Source: Paraphoma chrysanthemicola
Lineage: Eukaryota; Ascomycota; Dothideomycetes; Pleosporales; Phaeosphaeriaceae
Direction of reading: 5' to 3'
NCBI GenBank assembly: GCA_020744225.1
Contig: JAGMWG010000019.1
Location: 186,001-250,000 of the forward strand
Length of the DNA: 64,000 nucleotides
Part shown: positions 34,421 to 48,078 of the stretch, piece by piece
Position numbering within the stretch: the first letter of the stretch is position 1
How the letters are laid out: every line of letters begins with the position of its first letter
Notes under the pieces: model-generated
The model's input: the letters and a program-made list of their open reading frames with translations, nothing else
The model's database searches: none
Told to the model about the DNA's origin: nothing
Position numbers and translations under genes: made by a program

Positions 34421-37400
34421 AGGCATATCGCATGAGAAGCTCCTTCGATCTGACCTACTAAGAATGACTGAAAAACGAAGGTACGTCCCAATTCCCAACA
34501 ACAGTAAAAGCACACGTTACCTCCCCGTGGTTGTGTACTACAACTCTTCTTCTTTTCAGCTCCGTTGAGCTCCGTTGAAGCCGCAAGTACCATCTCGTAT
34601 GCTGATTGGCTTGATTTAGCAACAGGCAAGGCTAGTCAACCGCCATGTACTGCACTTTCCCAGCTGCGCTGGAACTCCCTCGATGCCTTTCGCATACGTC
34701 TGTGCGCATCGCGAGCCCCTCACCACGCAATGAAGACCTGAAAACATCGAGGCTCCTACAGCAAAGCCGGTATAATTACCTAAGCAGTGTTTCAATGGAT
34801 TCGCACTGCACTTGAATCAAGTAGCAGAGGTGGTGTCCGAGTTGTCCAATTCTGTTTGGAAAGGTGTGGTAACTGTTGCGCACTACCGCAGCCACACCCC
34901 TGGATTATGCACTGTGCCCACGATGCACGAAAAAAGCACGAAAGCGTTCAGGGCACGCTTAGGCTGAAGAGCACACTCATGGAAAGGCTTATCCACTCAG
35001 ACTCTTAGTTCCCAAGGACACCGAGCAAGATTCGAGCGAAAAGGCCAGAGCTCAGTTGTAGGGGGCGCGCTTCATGGGCGGCCGATCGGATTGTCGCATA
35101 TCACACATACAACCAAGTAATGGGCTCATTTGAAAACCGGTAGCGGTCCGAGGTCGAATCGACGAGCTTCTTGGCTCAGTCTTCCGCATTGAACACCTAG
35201 ACACTGTCTATGTTCGCTCGGGTTACGGAGGAATACAAGAAGGCGATGTGGTGGCAATTGTGGGGATGGAAGCTCCCACGGGCGGAGAGACCGAACGATG
35301 GAGGAGCGTATAGTCCGGTAGATGGGGTGTATGCGAACGACATTATGAATAGCGAGTCTTTCACGAGCCACGACGATTGTGTTGCATTGGACTTTGTCTT
35401 GAGGTGTCCTATTGAAATAAGCCTTATCTCGTTCAATTGGCACGTCTGCACACGCACTCCACCTTCCTCAAGTTAGCCCAACCTTCGAATATACGTCTCA
35501 TCCCCCGCAACGATTAGTCTTCCCTGCACCATCTAGACAGCCACGCTACATCTATGTCCCTCTGATGGCACATCTGAAAAGGCCCTCGCTAAGTCTACAG
35601 CCATAATCTACAATCTAGATAGGTCTGGACATCTTCATGGTGTAGTATGCATATTGAACTTCGTTTATGACATCGACTAAATTGTCATCGCGTTCGCTTC
35701 TGCGGGCCGGAACGAATTATATCGCCAAGCTGAGTTCACGTTTCGCCGAGTAAATTGCGTGGAGACCATCAAGCTCGTGGATTTGTGGATGCATCCTTAG
35801 AAGTACTCGCTCTTCTACTGGTTCATCTGTTACATCTCACATTCCTTCACTTATGCTGACTACACTGCATGTCATATAAAGCCCTGCTTACTCTTCCGCT
35901 TTGCGTACCAGTACAGCGATAAAGACATGGATACAAGTCTCGGACGATATTTAGTCTTCGTTGGTCTTGGGCATCAAAGACTAATGAGATTGCATGCACA
36001 GTATTCCATTGTGAGATGTTAAGGAAGCATGCCACTCCTGATGCCACCCATGATTGAAAGTTCGGCCGACTCACTGCTCACCATTGAATCATACGATGTA
36101 TGCTTCTCACGGCGAGTGAATATTCATGGATGCTTGTGGTAGATGTAGGCGTCTGCATTCGCTCGGGTACATCTGTGTGTCGAAATGATTCATTGGGGAT
36201 TTGAGGAGAAGTATCCATGGCACGTAAGCCTCGCGGCCGGAAGAATTGGGTAAGATGCTCCGCAACTGCTTGATGTCTCATCGTTCTTCCAGTGTGACGA
36301 AGCGACGCCTTGATTCAATGAGTACACTGACTCACAGCCGCACACATGGGTGAGGCACTCATCTCTTCGCGTACTTGCAAAACGACTGGAAGCTAAGAGA
36401 GAGCCTCATGTCTATTCGATGTAGTGATAGGAGCAAGAGCCAATCTAAAGTTATGGGGTGAACTGTATGAATGCGTAGTGTCCGTTGAACATACCTCAAC
36501 CTTCAGTGTAAAGCGTCGAGACTAGCAAGGACGATAGTCACATATCATGTACAGAGTCAACTGAAGCTTGATCTCCACAGTATCACTTCATTTTCGATCC
36601 AAGGCTCCCGGGGAAAAGTCGCCGAGTCAGCCAGAAACTCACAGAGCCAAAGAATGTCTCCTACGCCCAGGTCGCTTCAGTGTGCACTTAACGATCGCAC
36701 CATTCAAGCTTGTGTTTTCTTCCGGTTCTGGCCCATCGGCTGAGGCAGTGGAGTCGTACGTCTCATATCGTTTAGCATTTGCTTGGCAGTAGTGACGAGC
36801 CAGGGTGAAGGCAGTAAAGTCGTATGCTTCTATTCAACACAACGTGGTTCGCCCCACAAAACTCGCCATGTCGAGCGCATAGACATGGACTTGGTCCTTT
36901 CCCACGCGATTTCGCAAGACTTGGTCGTTGCGCAACGCGGGAATAATGGCGGCTTGACCGCACAATCTCATCCCCGGAGTGTTGCAGCTGAACGCAGCGC
37001 AACCATAATGCCAAAGAATGCCACGTCTCCAAGATCGTTCTGACACCACTTGTACAACACTCAGTGCTTTAGCGAGGCAGTTCGAATCCGGTAACGATGT
37101 ACTGGGGTGAAGTAGCCTGGTCGGCGACCTTAGTGATCAGTGTCACTCCGTATTGGTGAATCCAACCACACCTGGGCAACATTTCGCAAATCCTAGGCCC
37201 AACCCCATATCCTCACAGAGCCGTGGTCGTCGGCAGAATCCGGACGAATGATGCTGCAACTTCAGTCGCAAGACGGGTACGGGGCGTACGGGCGGATCAG
37301 GACGTTTTGCGATCCACATTCTTGGCTGTATACACAGTAACGTTGTACGGCTAGCGTGGCTTAGCTCCGACCGGTCATTGCTTGCATATCTGGAGATCCC

Positions 37401-40108
37401 TGTTCGCCATGCGCGGGACGCGATTATCGCCAACCTCGCTTACCTATCGACAACGTCCAACCCACGTCCGCGGAATACATGGCAAAACAGTTGTCATCTC
37501 GCTACCGCCACGAGGGATGCTTTCAAGACATGATGCCGCAGTCGATTTGCTTGCATTGCAGGCCAATGGCTCATGCAGCAGCGCTCCACCAGGACCACAT
37601 CGAATTTTCGCATTCCTGCTCGCACCATTTTGTGATGCGAGCAACGTGACGCGGATGCCATACCAAAGATACGACAGTAGGCTTGTGATGGACGCCATTT
37701 CAACCACAATCCTGGACGGGTGGAAAACCACCTTCACGCTGACCAGTACAGTACAGTCGACTCCAGTTTGACCTCATCAATAAGAACCTTGACAAACATC
37801 GTAGTCACATTTCTGTGCATACACCCGTGGTTATGAATACATCGACGAGAACGAACATGGAAACATCTTCCCCACAGCTAGTAACCCAGCCCCCGCGAAA
37901 TGGATGCCTGGATTTTCAACACATACCCACACGTGACCGCATTCATATGCAGGTGATGCAGCACCAAATCCAATTCACTCTTTAGCTGTGCCGCTGAGGC
38001 ACAGCAGACGAGCCACGAGCCGGTATCCGCCGTCCATTGTGGCTGTGATTTGTCAGGCCATTTATGGTGTCTGTCCTCCGTTACCGCCACGTGAGGCTGG
38101 GATTGCCATCCTGTACTCTTCTCGTGTAGCCAATAGGGGAGCTTACCTATACCTAGTCGCGGCTTGGCTGTTAAACGCGCGAAGCACATCATTCACCCAC
38201 CCCACTCAAACCACTAGCCCCGCTCTGAGTGCGGATGGCTGTTGTACTGCTTGCCATACCTGTGTGGGGCTTTCGCACTTGCAATTGCATTCAATTAGTG
38301 TACGCATACTATGAAATACGTAAGTTCGAAGAAACTTTTGGCACAGACTTGCTCCGATCTATTCTGCTGTGGTGTAAGGACGACGCACGCATCCAGCAAG
38401 TGCACGAGCCAAAACGTAGACTAGCTCAGTTCTTCACCACATCCTAGCTTGCCTGTCTCTATGTGCATTGGGTGTGATTTGGGCCCGGACCTCCGAAACC
38501 CCGATTCAGTACCCGCGAACAAAGCGTGGCGTGGCGTCAAAGAAAGAACATACCGACCGATCTCCCACACGATCCGAACACCCCGGTTGGCCGTGCCGCA
38601 AAGCTACGGAGATCGCTGTAGTGTCATCTCTATGCCTGAGTCATGGTCTACTGCGTCTCTTTGCGAGGCTGACGAGCAGTCGACCATCAGGCTTAGGGCT
38701 ATGATGTACGCTTTCCGCGTGCGAAGGTCTCATCTTGCGTTGTCAGCCAATACATACACGTCATCCGGAGCAAGCACATAAAATGCGTCTAGAAGCTATT
38801 GTGGGTCTCGCATTTCGTGGCGCTCACTCAACTACAGACTCCACAACTGAAGGATCCAAGATTCCGGTACGTTGAATTCCCCTAATTAGTCGAGCTGCTG
38901 CCGGCCAGCAGCGTGCACTGCGCCGCTTACATGTCAGTCTTAAAGTGCTCATATTCAATTTCCTGGACAACTCGCAATAACATTTGCGTTTCAGCCAGAC
39001 TCTTCTTGCTACAGGTTGAAGGCGGCATCGCGCAATGCACAAAGCGTGTGCATGGGTCCGCGCCTGCAAGCTGAAACAGTAGGCCGCAGCGTCAAAGAGG
39101 CAGACTCAGCACGATCTTTTTTTTGAGCAGCTTGGTCAGTGCTCAAGATTCGCTCACAGGTCTTGCGGGGGGCACCATATGCTGAAGCCGAGCAGTGGCG
39201 GCTAATGACCTGGCGCTTCTATCTTCGTCAACAGCGGCATGCACTTCGCTTCATCCCAGTGATCCTTAGCGCGTACTTGCCAATCAGAGTCTCCCTACAT
39301 CCTCTCACGCATCATTCTAGCCTGTTCATGTCGATCTGGCTAGGCGTGGCTGTGGACGCCCCACACAGAGACGTTGACGGAGCGGCAAATTTCTCACAAG
39401 ACCCTGAACGCACAGATCATCAAGCATGTGGGTTGAACCAAGATGGTAGGTTGACTGGTAACAGTAGCTGATACCTCTCTATTTCCCCAAGTGCCGATAT
39501 CTCTGGTGTAGCTCTCTCAGAATTCGATGTTGCAGATTACTATCACCCTCGATATTTCTTAGATCAAATTCAGTCTGTGATATGGTAAATTATTTCCTCC
39601 GTTCAGCAGCAATGTCAAGTTCAACCTCGACTCGTCGTACCCGCACAAATGCGCTACGCCGCACGCCAGCAGCCACCCATGCACGTTCACCCGTTCATTT
39701 CATTGTTGCGTGCGCTAAGAATGGTCTGGCTGTGCCTCCCAATCACGACGCCACGCCGATTTTGGCGCGATACGGAGTAGGTGGTCAGGTACCAAACACC
39801 TGGTATCGCTGTCATGTTCACCAATCGATTGTGACCTTCAGGCCCCAGCCCAGATACGCTCCGCAGAATCCGTCACATAATGGTTCGATCTCGCTACCAG
39901 ATGAGATATATATTGGACCTCCCCATACGTGTTAAATAGCACGATCGATATTAACCTGCAATAGCAACTCGACCTTGGCCATAATTCCACCCGATAGAGG
40001 CTTACCAGCTTCAGCTCCCATCTAGTCATCTACTTCGTGAGTATGACACATTACCCACCCGTATTCGAACTATCTAACATGCACAAAGTTGGCGAACCAT
40101 AGCCTGAA
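34421..40108. other. 5.7-kb gene-poor island
   Basis: Longest stretch without a supported gene. Frames on both strands are short (up to about 130 codons), lack family motifs, and do not chain through good introns. GC content appears close to that of coding parts, so it is not a typical AT-rich RIP island. The best isolated frame is at 39582-39935 (+, ATG, 117 codons), just upstream of the C2H2 gene; it may be a leader ORF or chance. The proximal part near 40108 should contain the C2H2 promoter. Confidence 0.5.
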
Positions 40109-41263
40109 ATGATTCCCAGAATGGTCTCACCTGTCCAGTCAAGCTCATATCAAAATATCCCTGACTTCGCCGTCCCTGATAGCGCCTTCTCATACACCTC
40201 TTCAGAAGTAGACAGCCGTAGCCATCAGGTCATGCCTTATGAAGGATATGTAGCCCACGGCCCAATTGACGACTATGCTCTCACTCCGGCTTCTGGTGCG
40301 GCAGAAGTAGTCTACAGCCCATGGCTCATAGTACCGTCTTCGGCTGCAAGTACAATGTCGAGGAGCTCATCACTGAGTGGATCGGAGTACGTCGGTACGC
40401 CACCAGGGGTGACACAGGACGTGTCAAATCATCTCGGTCATTTGCCCATGCGCCAGGCAATGGACCAACCTGGGTCGCAGGTCGCAGACTACGTCTTTCC
40501 AAATCCAAATTACGTTCACAACTCGGAACAAGCCTGGCAGGCACAGTGCAACGAGATCTATGCACAACGCCGACCCGATATGTGGAACGAGAGGACTTAT
40601 GAGCAGGCGCCAATCCCGTCCATGGACTACTACGTTCCACCATACACGATGGATGCTACCTCGTCATCAACATCAATTGGAGGGGCCAAGCGTACGGAAA
40701 AGCCGTCTACTAGTTCGGCCGCAGGCAAGTCGGCAGATCTCAGCAGTAGTGTTTCCAGCGGTAGCGGCAGTTGCAGCGAAACGGACAGTGACGATTCGGA
40801 ATACGAAGATGGTGACTCGAGCTACTTGACCTCCAACAATCAAGATGCGCAATCAGCATCTATGTTCAAGCTTGGCAGGTGGTCCACAGGACATCCATAT
40901 CCCCCCCTTGTCGAAGAGCGTCGCTATGTCTGTGGCTTCATTGACCCAGAGCTCCGCGATGGTAGCCCTTGCCAAGCGAAGTTCAATCGCCCGGAACATC
41001 ACAGACGCCATCTGCGAACTGTGCATGGCAGCGAACACCCATACCAATGTAAGGTGTGCCCCAGACCTTTCAATCGGGGAGACAACTTGAGGGATCACTA
41101 CTGGACCCATCTTAATAGGGGCGGCCGCAATGGCAAGAATGAGAAGATGAGTTTCGCAGAGCTGAAGGCTATCCTAGGTCCAAAGGAGAGGAAGCTGGCC
41201 AAGAAGCTCAAACAACGGCTCCTGAAAGCCGAGAAGAATAAGAAGATCAGGGCAAAATTGTAG
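40109..41263 (+). CDS. C2H2 zinc-finger regulator
   Basis: Single exon, 384 aa, ATG at 40109 (a second Met at codon 5). Residues 1-260 are Ser/Tyr/Pro-rich and disordered, with an acidic patch (SETDSDDSEYEDGDSS). Two tandem fingers lie at about 281-345: CGFIDPELRDGSPCQAKFNR followed by HHRRHLRTVH (long first finger with an insertion between the cysteines), then CKVCPRPFNRGDNLRDHYWTH, joined by GSEHPYQ, a normal finger linker. A Lys-rich helix (KERKLAKKLKQRLLK) closes the protein. The finger pair and the following MSFAELK segment resemble the group often labelled BrlA-like in Dothideomycetes; assignment to BrlA function is uncertain. It is isolated between two gene-poor islands, compatible with long regulatory flanks. 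Confidence 0.85.
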   Translation: MIPRMVSPVQSSSYQNIPDFAVPDSAFSYTSSEVDSRSHQVMPYEGYVAHGPIDDYALTPASGAAEVVYSPWLIVPSSAASTMSRSSSLSGSEYVGTPPGVTQDVSNHLGHLPMRQAMDQPGSQVADYVFPNPNYVHNSEQAWQAQCNEIYAQRRPDMWNERTYEQAPIPSMDYYVPPYTMDATSSSTSIGGAKRTEKPSTSSAAGKSADLSSSVSSGSGSCSETDSDDSEYEDGDSSYLTSNNQDAQSASMFKLGRWSTGHPYPPLVEERRYVCGFIDPELRDGSPCQAKFNRPEHHRRHLRTVHGSEHPYQCKVCPRPFNRGDNLRDHYWTHLNRGGRNGKNEKMSFAELKAILGPKERKLAKKLKQRLLKAEKNKKIRAKL

Positions 41264-43943
41264 ACTGAAGGTCATTAAAGCTCCCAGCGCTGGAAACTAT
41301 CCAAAAATTTCGGTTTTGTCATGGATCTGACTTTTGCGGTGTTGGGGGAAGCTTTGTCATGGTGTCATTCATTTGCATGGCATGCTTTTAGCATCAGCAG
41401 AACTCCACTTCATGGCGTTCTTGGTATACATAATCAATTCACTCATTTCATATTTCCGTCTACAGCCTACTGCTTGTGATATACGATGATGGAGGCACAG
41501 TGCAGCAGTGAGCACACCGAACTTTCACGACGCTCGTACACATCATCTACAACGACTGCATCCTTTCCTCGTCTAATGGTCTCGTGAGCGAAGTATAACA
41601 GCCACAAAGAGGCAGAGTACTGTCGATGGCGTTACTAGGACCTCCAGCTGGCGCTTAGTGATCCTTGAAACCGTGCCATGGACACTCTTTCTCATGTCGA
41701 AGATGCACAGAACTCTTGCATGGCTCAGAGTGTTAAACCTTAGCCAATGAAGCGTTCCAAAATGACAGGCCAGGGTCACACTGGCTTGCCCATACGAGAC
41801 AAGCGCATGGGTAAGCGACCTACATGCCTCTGCCGCACCGGGATCGCCTCGCTCAGCGCATTTTGTGCGGGTACTAGGTTGATGGTGGAGCACGTGGCGT
41901 GACGACCAGGTTGTACGCGGTCGAGAATGTACTGAGCATTGCCCAAAGCCGGACACCTAGGATGAAGCACTTTACCTCTTGCAGGATGATTCTGTTCAGA
42001 GTGGAGGGCATCAACACCAACTGCACGGTTCCAGCGCACTACGCCACAGTCCGGCATTTATCATCCGAAGTGCATTGGAAGCCTTAGGATTGGTGCATTA
42101 GCACGGGCGGAAACCCACTTCAACCGCCGCGTATGATGTGTATACCTTCCACAACCAGCAAGTATCGGATCATCATCTTGCAGCCGCGCATACGCGATGA
42201 AGCTCACACTATACCCCATAGACTATGTATGCCATATGCACAAACCCATGTCCGGAGCACAAGCCTGGTCACCGTCATTGGTGGCAAAGCGCCGTATCAC
42301 ACGGCATTCCCAGCCAGCGCGTAGCCTCAGCGCTTAAATCTGCCCAATGGAGGCCTCAACGGATTAGTCTTTACGCGCGACGCTCCCGAACCGGTGTAAC
42401 GAGAGCTACCGGTTAATGCATGTCGCATGGTACTTCAGTCTCCATTACTTGCCTACGACCTCACGATGCTGAACATACGACTCGACAAATGGTGATATGC
42501 TCTGGCCCATGTCTCCGTCTCATTTTCCAATCTATCGGTATCTAGGTAATCTATCTTGAGTAGCAAGTCCGGGGTATTCTGATGATCACGATGCAACCAG
42601 AGGAGCACTTTTCGATGCAGTACTGGGGCGAGGTTGAGCGCATCGACGGAGCATCACGAATATCTCGATTGCAAGCAAGATTTCGATAAGATGCCGATTG
42701 GTGGACGATCGACTCACCAGATACCAGATCGATCCGATCCCTCTCGATACGGTCGTTTGCAGTTGGCCTCGAATAAGCGAAGTGAAGCGCCGCGGAGTTC
42801 AGTCTGAACGACATTGGACGCAGTCGACTTTACCCAACATATCTTTCACACAAACGTAGATTCCAAAACTCTGCAGTGTAACATTCGAGACGCACCTGTA
42901 CTGGATCTTCGACGCCTGATTAGCAGTGTGCCTGCTTGGCGAGACCCTGTTCGTGCGACACTGGCACAAAATGAAAGCTAAACAACGTGGTCGCCGCCTG
43001 TGAGCCTGACGACGTTGGGGCCGAACTCCATCGGCGTAGATGCTGAATTCGGGCAGCCATGTTACCCCATCGCGGTCCGCGGAATGGCAACTTCCGGGGT
43101 GGCACTCGAGTCGAAGTGTGGTTGAGCTAGAGCCTCGAATGAACACGAGCATCAGCTGTTGGTTGCGTCCTTTCATCAACATGCGAGGTTCGCACAGCGC
43201 GATTCAAAGCTTCAAGCTGCACGCACGCACGTTTGTCATGTTCGAGCCGTTCTATTGTAACGTTTTTGCATGCCTCCTTTCCCAGCGTTTCAAGCGCAGG
43301 TGATACCCCTTGTGAACACGCACGAACTCCGCCTCCACAACGGTTCTCCCCACCGTCAGCAAAGTCTGTGCGACGCAATTTGGCTATTCTTACACCATTT
43401 GATGTTGTTGGTGTTGGAGCACCTAAGCTGCCTTACAGCTCCACATGCGTCGTGAGTTCTTTGTCTATTTCATTCCCCGCAATGCGGAACGCGACGCTTC
43501 CGTGGCTTGCGAGAAGCTCACTCAGACAAAGACTGCAACCGCCAGCCTCGGCGATCAACATGTGATACGCTGATGCTTGCTGACGACTTTCTCATTGAGC
43601 GCGTCGGAAGCGTAGCCCAGCGGCTGTGACGGCAAGGGCTCGTTTGGGCTCAAATGTGGCGATGATGGCCTCCACACTGTGCTCTTTGATCTGGATGCTA
43701 CCAGCTTTCAATACTGTGAAACGTCCCACTCTTTGGAAGAACTTCATTGATCAAATTGTACGTTTCGGCGCATCCTCTCCTACCAACATGATGCCAGTGA
43801 CACTATCCATTGAGGCTGCGAGCACTTGCAGCAGGCAGAGGCACAGAACAGACTTGAGCATGTCACAGAGGACGTCTGGTGAAAACCTGTTTACCTCAAG
43901 CACATACTCTCTTGCATTCATTTCGATGTCATGATATTCGGTT

Positions 43944-43980
43944 CGCAATGTGTTATCCGCAATGTGCTATTCGCAATGTG
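43944..43980. repeat. 14-nt tandem repeat, 2.6 copies
   Basis: Units CGCAATGTGTTATC, CGCAATGTGCTATT and CGCAATGTG follow one another without gaps. Located in non-coding sequence. Confidence 0.8.
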
Positions 43981-46729
43981 TCCCTTGGACGTACTCCTAG
44001 CGCCGAAGGCAAGTTTAACATCGATGGTCATACCCATCAGTTTGACCGCATCTTACAACACCGCTCCAGTCGAGTTCCTTACATCGACAAGATCAACTTC
44101 AAAGCTAGGAATATAGGCTATCTGTCTCCCTTAAGAACCAATATATGTAGTCCCATTCACAGCAGCCCAAGACCAGATTGGTGCGCGATAGCTACTCAGC
44201 TGTGGTCGCGGCGTCAAGATGAACCCATGCGAGGTCTCCTACGACACGGCTCTTCCACAGCCCAGCAATGTACTTGTCTTCGAAGCGACGTTCAAAACAA
44301 GTAGGCGCACCAGATGGCGACATCAGCTTGTCTGATGGATCGGTGAGAGCGCCCATAGAACGAGACCCGATAATGCGGGACCACGCCAGATACCAGAAAC
44401 TTTGCGCTACATAGCACAATCCGTCCAGACCTTCGCGAAAGTCTCGCAGTTCTAGCCTAGAGGGCTTGCATACATGATAGGGTCGCTGATCATTTGGCCA
44501 CAGGATTTGAGGTCCTTGTGTCGTTCCGTTTGATAAGACCTCACACGCTTGAATTTCAGCACACTCCAGCGCATGCTACAAGTCTCCGAGATGAAGGACT
44601 CAATGGGTCAGAAATGTCTCTGGTAGGAACCAACCCTTCAAGTCGATTCGCGCAGAATTGACTATTTTGTCCCACCGGTAATCGCGAGTAACTCATGCTC
44701 GGCGTGTGGTTGAGCCACCTTAGCCCAAACGTACATCGAAGTGACATTCTCTCATACTAGTATGACCGCAATGAGATGCGCGACCGCTCTTCAAGGACCT
44801 TGGTTTAGTGGCTGATATTGTCAGAAGTGCGTGTTGGAACACATCGGCCATACTGCATGCTTTTTAGAGCCAGTATTGCTTAATATCTTGAATGATACAA
44901 AGCAAATCAATCCATAGGTATTCGAAGCCAAAACATACTGTCCCACAAAGTCAGCGTCAGAGAGCTTACATCAACTCAGCGATGACGGAGGTAGATACGT
45001 AAGCTGCTGAAGTCTTCACAGTCCCGTTGCACTAATCGAACGCGAATTGCGGTACCAGATACGATTGTTTTCAGCAGTCCACTCCGGTACCAGTTGGCTT
45101 CAACATTTGAAGCTCTACGGGCCACGCGTATCTTCAGGCATGAGGTGAGCCAAACGAGCAAAGTAAATTCTCTTTTCCTCCAGTAGCGAGCCTGGGTTGA
45201 TTTGACTACGCGGTTTGACAGCGGAGTCCTCTGAGCTCATGTTAGCCAACACCTGGCAATGCACTCCCTCAGGCTTCGATTAGTACCTTCAAGAGGGAGA
45301 ACCGTAAAAGTAGTGCGCAAGGCGAAGTCTTCGCGTTTGTGCTGCGCGAGCAAAGACAAGGCATATCTCTCGAAGTCGTACATTCCAGTGATCGGGTTCC
45401 GGGGCGGATAGACCGTGACTAACGAATGTCTTTCGCGCTGTGAACGTTGGCAGCCTCGCAGTTTCCAATTGCTAACATCAAAGGTGAACACATAAAGTAT
45501 CTAGAAGCTGCGAGCGATTCACATCAAACAAGCTGTTGTGATGCACCACGGCATTTCGTGAATCGTGCGGCTGCTAGCTCGGGAAGCGATCTCAAGACCT
45601 GCTTGCCTACCGAGCAAAGATGATCAGAATGATGTGATGCCGATTTCGATATTGTGTCCAAATCCATACATATTAGTGAAGTCTTCGGTTCTGATGATTA
45701 TGGATGAAAGATGTTCTCAGGTCCTTGCGACTCTTGGGAGGGAAGCGCCTCGTGCCTGGGCTACGCAGCCACAATTCCGGAACAAGTAGTTCCTCAGATG
45801 ATCTACTACCTAGAATGTGGTCATCTTTCCAGAGGACTTTTGCGCTAAGGCTTATGGTACACATCAAAAGCCTAGTGCATTATGTGCAATTTCAATTGCC
45901 AAGCACGACGTTTTACACCCATAACGGGACCTCGGTTTTGACCTGCACGGCGAACCAATACCTCAGCCTTGAGCGTCGTTCTACACCTACAACTATCTCG
46001 ACGTATGATGACCATATTCGCAACAACCCTGGCCTTTTTCATCAATAATTGTGCCCTGCCATGTTTGCATGTGGTGCCTTGTTTCGTGCTTTTCACGATT
46101 TTTTCCGCACACCTGGCGCAACATGGCGCCATCAAGATGTTGTTACTACCTTCTTCCTTTGGTCATATGGTGTGGAGGACTACTTGTCTTGGTAGAAGTA
46201 GTGTTATCTCCCCCAGGGTATCATTTAGCCTTAGCCACTACCGCTTGTTGCTTCCAAGCCCGCCTCGTGATTTCGCACCCCTGGACTAGAAGGCTTAGCG
46301 AAACTTTAGCTTCACCCAAAGGCAGTCTCCCACGAGTGCCATCAAACCCGAATGTCCCGCGATGCCGCTCGGCATACTTTCACGCGAGCGGTTGGGGCGC
46401 TCAAAGTGGCAGGAGCGTAGTCGGTTAGTGGGGTCGGCGATATTGCTCATGCATATCAACCCGGCACTTGGTCCTTACCATTTCGCTTGGCGTTCGCGCC
46501 ATGTATACTTGAGAACTGGGGATATTTTTGCAATTTCCTAAACACGGTATCTTCCTATCGGAAACGTTGTTGAGCTTGGAAGGGCCCCACGGAGGTCAGG
46601 CTGAAGATGGAAGAAGTCAAGAAGGACAAGAAGTGCTTGTCGCCATCGCATCGCTTGGAACATAAATGGCGCCTTCATGGTCCTCACACGACATGTCGAT
46701 CGCAAGATGCTTTGGACCGCTGAGAGGAG

Positions 46730-46735
46730 TATAAA
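46730..46735 (+). promoter_or_regulatory. TATA box of subtilisin gene
   Basis: TATAAA 88 bp upstream of the subtilisin ATG, in the context AGGAGTATAAAGGCG; position and sequence suit a strongly regulated secreted-protease promoter. Confidence 0.55.
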
Positions 46736-46817
46736 GGCGAGGAGGTAGAGCAGAGAGTTGTAGGGCATCCAACGCTTCAACTCATCCGCTACAGACTCCC
46801 TTCGCCTGCTTCTCACA

Positions 46818-48078
46818 ATGCAGTTCTTCACTCGGTTCTTGGCCGCTGCGGCTACCGCAGCGCCATTCCTCGCTCAGGCTGCCCCAGTGGCTCCTCGCGC
46901 TGAGGACGATTTCGTTCCTGGAAAGTACATCATCCAGTTGAAGCCGGATGCCGATATTGCATCGATTGCTGCGCATCACAACACGGTCCGCGAGATCCAC
47001 GCACGCAACCTTGCCCGCCGCAACGATGGCGATGAGAGTGCCGGCATTGAGCAGGAGTACGACTTTGGTGACTTCAAGGGCTATGCCGGCTCTTTCGATG
47101 ATGCTACTATCGATGAGCTGAAAGCTCTCCCCGAGGTAAATCTATAGCAACATGTTTGTTGTGGAATACAGTCTAACAGTACTGAAGGTCCTCTTTGTTG
47201 AGCCCGACTACATCATGTACACAACAGCGTTGACGACACAGAGCAGTGCGCCATGGGGCCTTGGCAGCATCTCCTCCAGAACTCGTGGTGCTTCCAGCTA
47301 CATCTATGACACGACCGCTGGAGCTGGCACTTTCTCCTATGTTGTTGATACTGGCATTCGCACCACCCACACTGACTTCGGCGGCCGTGCCACTTGGGGC
47401 TTCAACGCAGTCAACACTGATAACAATGACAACAACGGCCACGGAACCCATGTCGCAGGCACCATCGGTGGAACTACCTACGGCGTCGCAAAGCGTACCA
47501 ACCTCATCGCCGTCAAGGTCTTTGAGGGCAGAACAGGTACCACTTCTCAAGTCATCGCGGGTTTCCAATGGGCTGTCAGGGACATTGTCAGCAAGAGCCG
47601 CACCAACTCTGCAGTCATCAACATGTCGCTTGGTGGCCCGGGTTCGGCCACTTGGGATTCTGCCATCACTGCTGCCTGGAGCCAGGGCGTTCTCTCTGTC
47701 GTGGCAGCCGGTAACGAGAATGTTCTCGCTTCGACTCGCTCTCCTGCACGTTCCCCAGAGGCACTCACTGTTGGTAACCTTCAGTCTGACGACCGCCGCA
47801 ACCCCGGCTCCAACTACGGTCCTACCGTCGATATCTGGGCTGCTGGCACTGGTATTACCTCGAGTTGGTACACTTCCAACACTGCCACTGCTAGCCTGAC
47901 TGGCACCTCCATGGCATCGCCGCACGTCGCCGGACTTGTTTCTTATCTCCGTGGATTGGAGGGATTGTCGAGCGCTTCGGCTATCAGGTCCAGGGTGTTG
48001 GCGCTGGCTACTCCTGGCCGCGTTGTAGACGGTCTGGGTGCGGCTAACCTGGTTGCATACAACGGCAATGGCCGTTAA
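46818..48078 (+). CDS. Secreted subtilisin-like serine protease (S8, proteinase K type)
   Basis: Exons 46818-47135 and 47188-48078, intron GTAAAT...GTCTAACAGTACTGAAG, 402 aa. Signal peptide residues 1-21 (MQFFTRFLAAAATAAPFLAQA). Inhibitor I9 propeptide about 35-113 (GKYIIQLKPDADIASIAAHH ... VLFVEPD). Mature peptidase S8 domain from about 120. Catalytic triad: Asp160 (VVDTGI), His191 (NGHGTHVAGT), Ser347 (GTSMASPHVAG); oxyanion Asn282 (VAAGNEN). Typical of extracellular alkaline proteases of fungi, cleaved from the propeptide after secretion and used for nutrition or host degradation. All catalytic residues are present, length is standard, and the intron position after the propeptide helix is common in this family. 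Confidence 0.95.

Larger units (their letters stand above)
41264..46817. other. 5.5-kb gene-poor island
   Basis: No frame here resembles a known protein. The longest are about 140 codons and overlap on several strands, as expected by chance at this GC content. A 14-nt tandem repeat at 43944-43980 is the only structured element I saw. The distal end carries the subtilisin promoter with a TATA box at 46730. Confidence 0.5.

Noticed and set aside
37060..37110. tRNA-like B box (GTTCGAATCC) near 37081
   Set aside because: The flanks do not form a T stem and no A box is found at the right distance.
39582..39935. 117-codon plus-strand ORF upstream of the C2H2 gene
   Set aside because: It has an ATG but no family resemblance, and its length is within chance for this base composition; kept only as a remark in the intergenic entry.
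43944..43980. CRISPR-like array
   Set aside because: The units are 14 nt, directly adjacent and lack spacers; a simple tandem repeat in a eukaryotic genome.
46051..46428. Hydrophobic plus-strand frame before the subtilisin gene
   Set aside because: Apparent membrane segments come from T-rich non-coding DNA; no start context, no family match, and it overlaps other equally long frames.
34421..46817. RIP-degraded AT-rich transposon island
   Set aside because: The sequence is not AT-rich by eye and shows no long terminal or inverted repeats.
47173..47925. 250-codon minus-strand frame within the subtilisin gene
   Set aside because: Antisense shadow of a clearly identified peptidase with full catalytic triad.
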